Shown here piece by piece: positions 61,102 through 64,000 of a stretch of DNA of 64,000 nt (the first letter of the stretch is position 1; each line of letters begins with the position of its first letter). The position numbers and the translations under genes were made by a program. Origin of the DNA: Marinilongibacter aquaticus (lineage in GTDB: Bacteria; Bacteroidota; Bacteroidia; Cytophagales; Spirosomataceae); the NCBI RefSeq assembly GCF_020149935.1, contig NZ_CP083757.1:682001-746000 (forward strand), given 5' to 3'. The notes under the pieces are model-generated. The model worked only from the letters and a program-made list of their open reading frames with translations, had not been told where the DNA came from and did no database searches.

Positions 61102-64000
61102 TTAACGCAATTTCGCCACCTGTGCGTCATATATATCCTTGTAGTTTTTGGCCAAGGCTTGATCAAAATCTTCGGTTATGCTCACCAGCATACTCATTAC
61201 CCTCAGATCGTCTTGAATAAAGGTTTGCACATTGTCTCTTCCCCACTCGCTCGTTTCTCCCGTATTGTTTTTGTCAATAAAGTAGGTCAATCGCTCGTCC
61301 ATATCCTTTATCATCAAATCGCTGATGGCTTTTGCCTTTTCCGATTTCCCGATGGCATAATACAAACTGGTGTAGTTGGCCACCAACTGATCAAACGGAA
61401 TCGAAGCATTGGGCATTACTTCAAGCGATTTGTCAAGCACTTCTTCTGTACGCACACTGTCGCCTTCAACCAAAAGTTGGTTGGCCAAACGCAAGAAAGC
61501 ATAACGTGCCGTGATAATGGGCACTTTCAAATAGAATTCTGAATCGTAAACAATGTTCGGATTGTTCAGATTATCCCATTTGAACTTGTGCATCACGTTG
61601 TCGTACATGGCTTCTGTATTCACAATACCGTCGCGAGCACCTTGAATACGTACCGGTGTCAAGCGATAAGCATATCCTTCCAATTGGAAAAACTCCTTCA
61701 GGTTAAGGTAGGAACTTGGCGACAGTGTTCCACCGAAATAGATTGGACGCTCCCAATTATTTTGGGCAATAATATCCAGCACAATCAAATCATTCTTCAA
61801 CAAATCACGCTCGCCAATCGACCACTTCATAAAGCCCGTCAACCCTTCTTCGTATTCTTTCTGCACAAAGCCCATTTTTCGAACCGCATCTTGGTCGTAT
61901 TCCAAGAAAAGGTTTGTAGAAGGCAAAGTATTGATGCTTTCGCCCGTGGTAACGGTCATTTGAATGGCGGGCTCATTCTCTTTCACCAACTTCAAATATT
62001 GTTTCAAATTTATCCCGGCCTTCACTTGCTCGTTCGGGTTCTCCACATACGGAATCTGGTCATTGATTCCTTTCAACACTTCGTCCTTATCAAAAGAAAT
62101 GGGCAAGGCTTCCGATTCATAGGTTTCGCGTTTCATCTGATCGATGTACCAATCCGTACCCAAAAGGCTCAAATTACATACCCGTACATCGGTTCTGAAC
62201 CCTTCCACTTCTTGCACATACCACAAAGGGAAAGTATCGTTATCTCCGCCCGTGAAAAGTATGGCATTGGGTGCCACCGAACTCAATAAGTTTCGGGCAA
62301 AATCGACCTGGTGCACACGTCCCGAACGGTCGTGGCCACGCCAAGTTTGCGTCACCATTTGAATCGGAATCAATAAACCTAAGGCCGAAGCTACAATGGC
62401 CGAACTTTTGCTTTGCTTCATGAATTTCAAGGCAAAATCAGCCAAAGCCATTACGCCCAGCCCTATCCACATGGCAAAAATGTAAAAAGAACCCACATAG
62501 ATATAGTCTCGCTCACGCGGTTCCACAGGCGGCGAATTCAGATAAACCACTAAGCCCGCACCCGTAAGCAAGAAGAGCAGGAACATGACTATAAAGTCGC
62601 GGTCTCGTTTAAAATATTGATACAAAAGACCGATCAAGCCCAAAAGCAAGGGCAATGCAAAGAAATTGGTGCGTCCCCAATTGTTTTGCAAAGAAGACGG
62701 CAAATCTGATTTCGACTCGAGTATGCTCGTTTTGCCCGTATCGGCAATATCGCTGGCCCGTCCCCAGAAATTCCAGAGGAAATATCGCCAATACATATGC
62801 CCCAATTGATACGAGAACATGTAATCCATATTGTCGCCCATTTTGGGTGCTTGCCCCGGAGACAAGCCCAATTTGCTTTCGTACAAGCGGATATGATTCG
62901 GATCTTGGCTCCAAATACGTGGCAGCAACATCTGATTACTCCATTTGTACGAAGGCGTATAATCGTAAATTTCGTATTCTCCGTGTCCTACTTTATAATT
63001 CGCCGTGCCCTTGTCAATGGCCATCAATTTAGACGAATAAATCGGCCCGTACATTAAAGGACGGCTGCCGTATTGTTCACGTTTCAGATAATAGGTAAAG
63101 CCCAATACATCGCTCGGATCGTTTTCGTTGATCGGAGGATTGTAATTCGAACGAATCAAAGCAATGGTATAAGACGAATAGCCTATCAGAATAAAGGCAA
63201 AGGAAATCAAAGCCGTGTTGATCATGACTTTCTTGTTTCGGCTCGACCAGATGATGCCATAAACCAAAGCGGCAATCAGCACGATCAAGAAGAAAATCAT
63301 ACCCGAAGCAAATGGCAGCCCCAAAGTATTGACAAAGAATTTATCAAACGAAAAACTGAAAGAAGGGATGCCCGTAATGACACCGACCATAATCACTCCC
63401 AAAATCACCAAACCCACCAGAAAAGCGAAAATACCGCCTTTCCAAGTCACTTTGTTCGCCTTTTTGTAATACACCCAAAGTCCCAAAGCCGGGATGGTCA
63501 CGAGGTTCAAAAGGTGTACCCCAATCGAAAGCCCCACCAAATAGGCAATAAAAATCATCCATTTGTTTGCCGCCGCTTCGTCGTCGATCAACTCCCATTT
63601 CAAGACCGCCCAGATTACGATGGCCGTAAAGAAAGACGACATTCCGTACACTTCGGCTTCTACGGCCGAAAACCAAAACGAGTCGGACCAAGTGTAAACC
63701 AAAGAACCCACCAAACTTGCCCCTAAAACAAGAATGATATTACGCTCAGACAATTCTTCTGCTTTTTGACCGATAATCTTTCTCGCCAACAGCGAAATCG
63801 ACCAAAACATAAACAGGATGGTGAACGCACTGGAAAGCACCGAAACCATATTCACCATTAAGGCTACTTTGGCCACATTGCCCAAAGCAAACAAAGAGGC
63901 GATTCGGCCCAACAAAAGGAAAAAAGGTGCCCCGGCAGGGTGCGGTACTTGCAATTTGTAGGCACAAGCGATGAATTCGCCGCAATCCCAAAAACTGGCG
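61102..64000 (-). CDS. DUF2723 multi-spanning membrane protein (partial, continues past right edge)
   Basis: 966 codons are visible and the frame is open to the right edge, so the true start lies beyond it; the leucine TTG at 63954 is not a start. The visible N-terminal residues SFWDCGEFIACAYKLQVPHP then AGAPFFLLLGR are the DUF2723 signature. About eleven helices fill the first 560 residues. A soluble C-terminal region (about 580-960) contains TGGDNDTFPLWYVQE and helical repeats. The family resembles protein O-mannosyltransferases and is common in Bacteroidota. No partner gene is visible. Confidence 0.88.
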   Translation of the reverse strand, partial: ASFWDCGEFIACAYKLQVPHPAGAPFFLLLGRIASLFALGNVAKVALMVNMVSVLSSAFTILFMFWSISLLARKIIGQKAEELSERNIILVLGASLVGSLVYTWSDSFWFSAVEAEVYGMSSFFTAIVIWAVLKWELIDDEAAANKWMIFIAYLVGLSIGVHLLNLVTIPALGLWVYYKKANKVTWKGGIFAFLVGLVILGVIMVGVITGIPSFSFSFDKFFVNTLGLPFASGMIFFLIVLIAALVYGIIWSSRNKKVMINTALISFAFILIGYSSYTIALIRSNYNPPINENDPSDVLGFTYYLKREQYGSRPLMYGPIYSSKLMAIDKGTANYKVGHGEYEIYDYTPSYKWSNQMLLPRIWSQDPNHIRLYESKLGLSPGQAPKMGDNMDYMFSYQLGHMYWRYFLWNFWGRASDIADTGKTSILESKSDLPSSLQNNWGRTNFFALPLLLGLIGLLYQYFKRDRDFIVMFLLFLLTGAGLVVYLNSPPVEPRERDYIYVGSFYIFAMWIGLGVMALADFALKFMKQSKSSAIVASALGLLIPIQMVTQTWRGHDRSGRVHQVDFARNLLSSVAPNAILFTGGDNDTFPLWYVQEVEGFRTDVRVCNLSLLGTDWYIDQMKRETYESEALPISFDKDEVLKGINDQIPYVENPNEQVKAGINLKQYLKLVKENEPAIQMTVTTGESINTLPSTNLFLEYDQDAVRKMGFVQKEYEEGLTGFMKWSIGERDLLKNDLIVLDIIAQNNWERPIYFGGTLSPSSYLNLKEFFQLEGYAYRLTPVRIQGARDGIVNTEAMYDNVMHKFKWDNLNNPNIVYDSEFYLKVPIITARYAFLRLANQLLVEGDSVRTEEVLDKSLEVMPNASIPFDQLVANYTSLYYAIGKSEKAKAISDLMIKDMDERLTYFIDKNNTGETSEWGRDNVQTFIQDDLRVMSMLVSITEDFDQALAKNYKDIYDAQVAKLR

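Noticed and set aside
61588-62289. A 233-codon plus-strand frame
   Set aside because: Shadow of the DUF2723 gene; no motif, and the region is fully explained on the minus strand.
1-64000. CRISPR arrays, tRNA or rRNA genes, insertion sequences and prophage genes
   Set aside because: No regularly spaced repeats, cloverleaf-like stretches, ribosomal RNA sequence, transposase or phage structural motifs were seen by eye; a tRNAscan or repeat search could not be run.

Overview
The window looks like a stretch of a Bacteroidota chromosome, most probably of the order Cytophagales. The signs are: a lipoprotein with the PorW/SprE hallmark of the type IX secretion and gliding machinery; many lipoproteins with short lipoboxes; promoters of the Bacteroidota type (TAnnTTTG at -7, sometimes with TTG or TTTG about 20 bases upstream); weak ribosome binding sites with several TTG or GTG starts; orphan Crp/Fnr, LytTR and AraC regulators; glycoside hydrolases; a TonB-dependent receptor. 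The genus cannot be fixed from the sequence. No rRNA, tRNA, CRISPR array, insertion sequence or prophage was recognised. The window is densely coding and no gene-free stretch exceeds 300 bases; the longest, about 277 bases at 25849-26125, holds a hairpin.

Layout. 1-5104 (minus): a five-gene operon, ABC ATPase, membrane permease, TlpA-type thioredoxin protein, NlpC/P60 peptidase, and a HExxH metallopeptidase with a beta-propeller that runs off the left edge. 5213-8482: AraC regulator, SDR dehydrogenase, divergent Crp/Fnr regulator and a flavodoxin-fold oxidoreductase. 8680-13092: an unusual DNA-binding/membrane/serine-hydrolase fusion, a second serine hydrolase and a GH29 alpha-L-fucosidase. 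13227-15468: a possible gene remnant, a DUF1905 protein, a methyltransferase and a FUSC-type membrane protein. 15528-22776 (minus): secreted and lipoprotein genes, including an LVIVD-repeat lipoprotein, a sugar-dehydrogenase/azurin fusion and a DUF1080/PA14 protein. 22870-28926: a sugar-nucleotidyltransferase, a 7TM AraC regulator with two periplasmic carbohydrate-binding-like domains, an orphan LytTR regulator, a Gfo/Idh/MocA oxidoreductase and lysA. 29010-33273: PhoD-like phosphatase, MsrB lipoprotein, M42 aminopeptidase, a small lipoprotein and a membrane protein/XRE repressor pair with a clear operator.

33531-45870 is the most interesting block, all on the plus strand. It begins with a FAD oxidoreductase and a polytopic iron-sulfur protein. 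An MBL hydrolase, a subtilisin-like protease and a patatin follow, overlapping one another by four bases. After its own promoter comes a chain of PorW/SprE lipoprotein, a 40-residue single-helix membrane protein, a sodium/solute symporter, an OmpR-type response regulator and a histidine kinase; all but the last junction are four-base stop/start overlaps, so the genes are almost certainly translated together. 45867-50668: queG (convergent), grpE-dnaJ, and a Crp/Fnr - darcynin - SDR cluster. 50682-58110: GH20 hexosaminidase, a TetR repressor with a palindromic operator followed by fabF, a DinB protein and two adjacent APH-family kinases. 58127-60989 (minus): a lipoprotein and a ZnuD-like TonB receptor preceded by two identical 15-base palindromes that look like Zur-type operators. 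61102-64000 (minus): a DUF2723 membrane protein, cut by the right edge.
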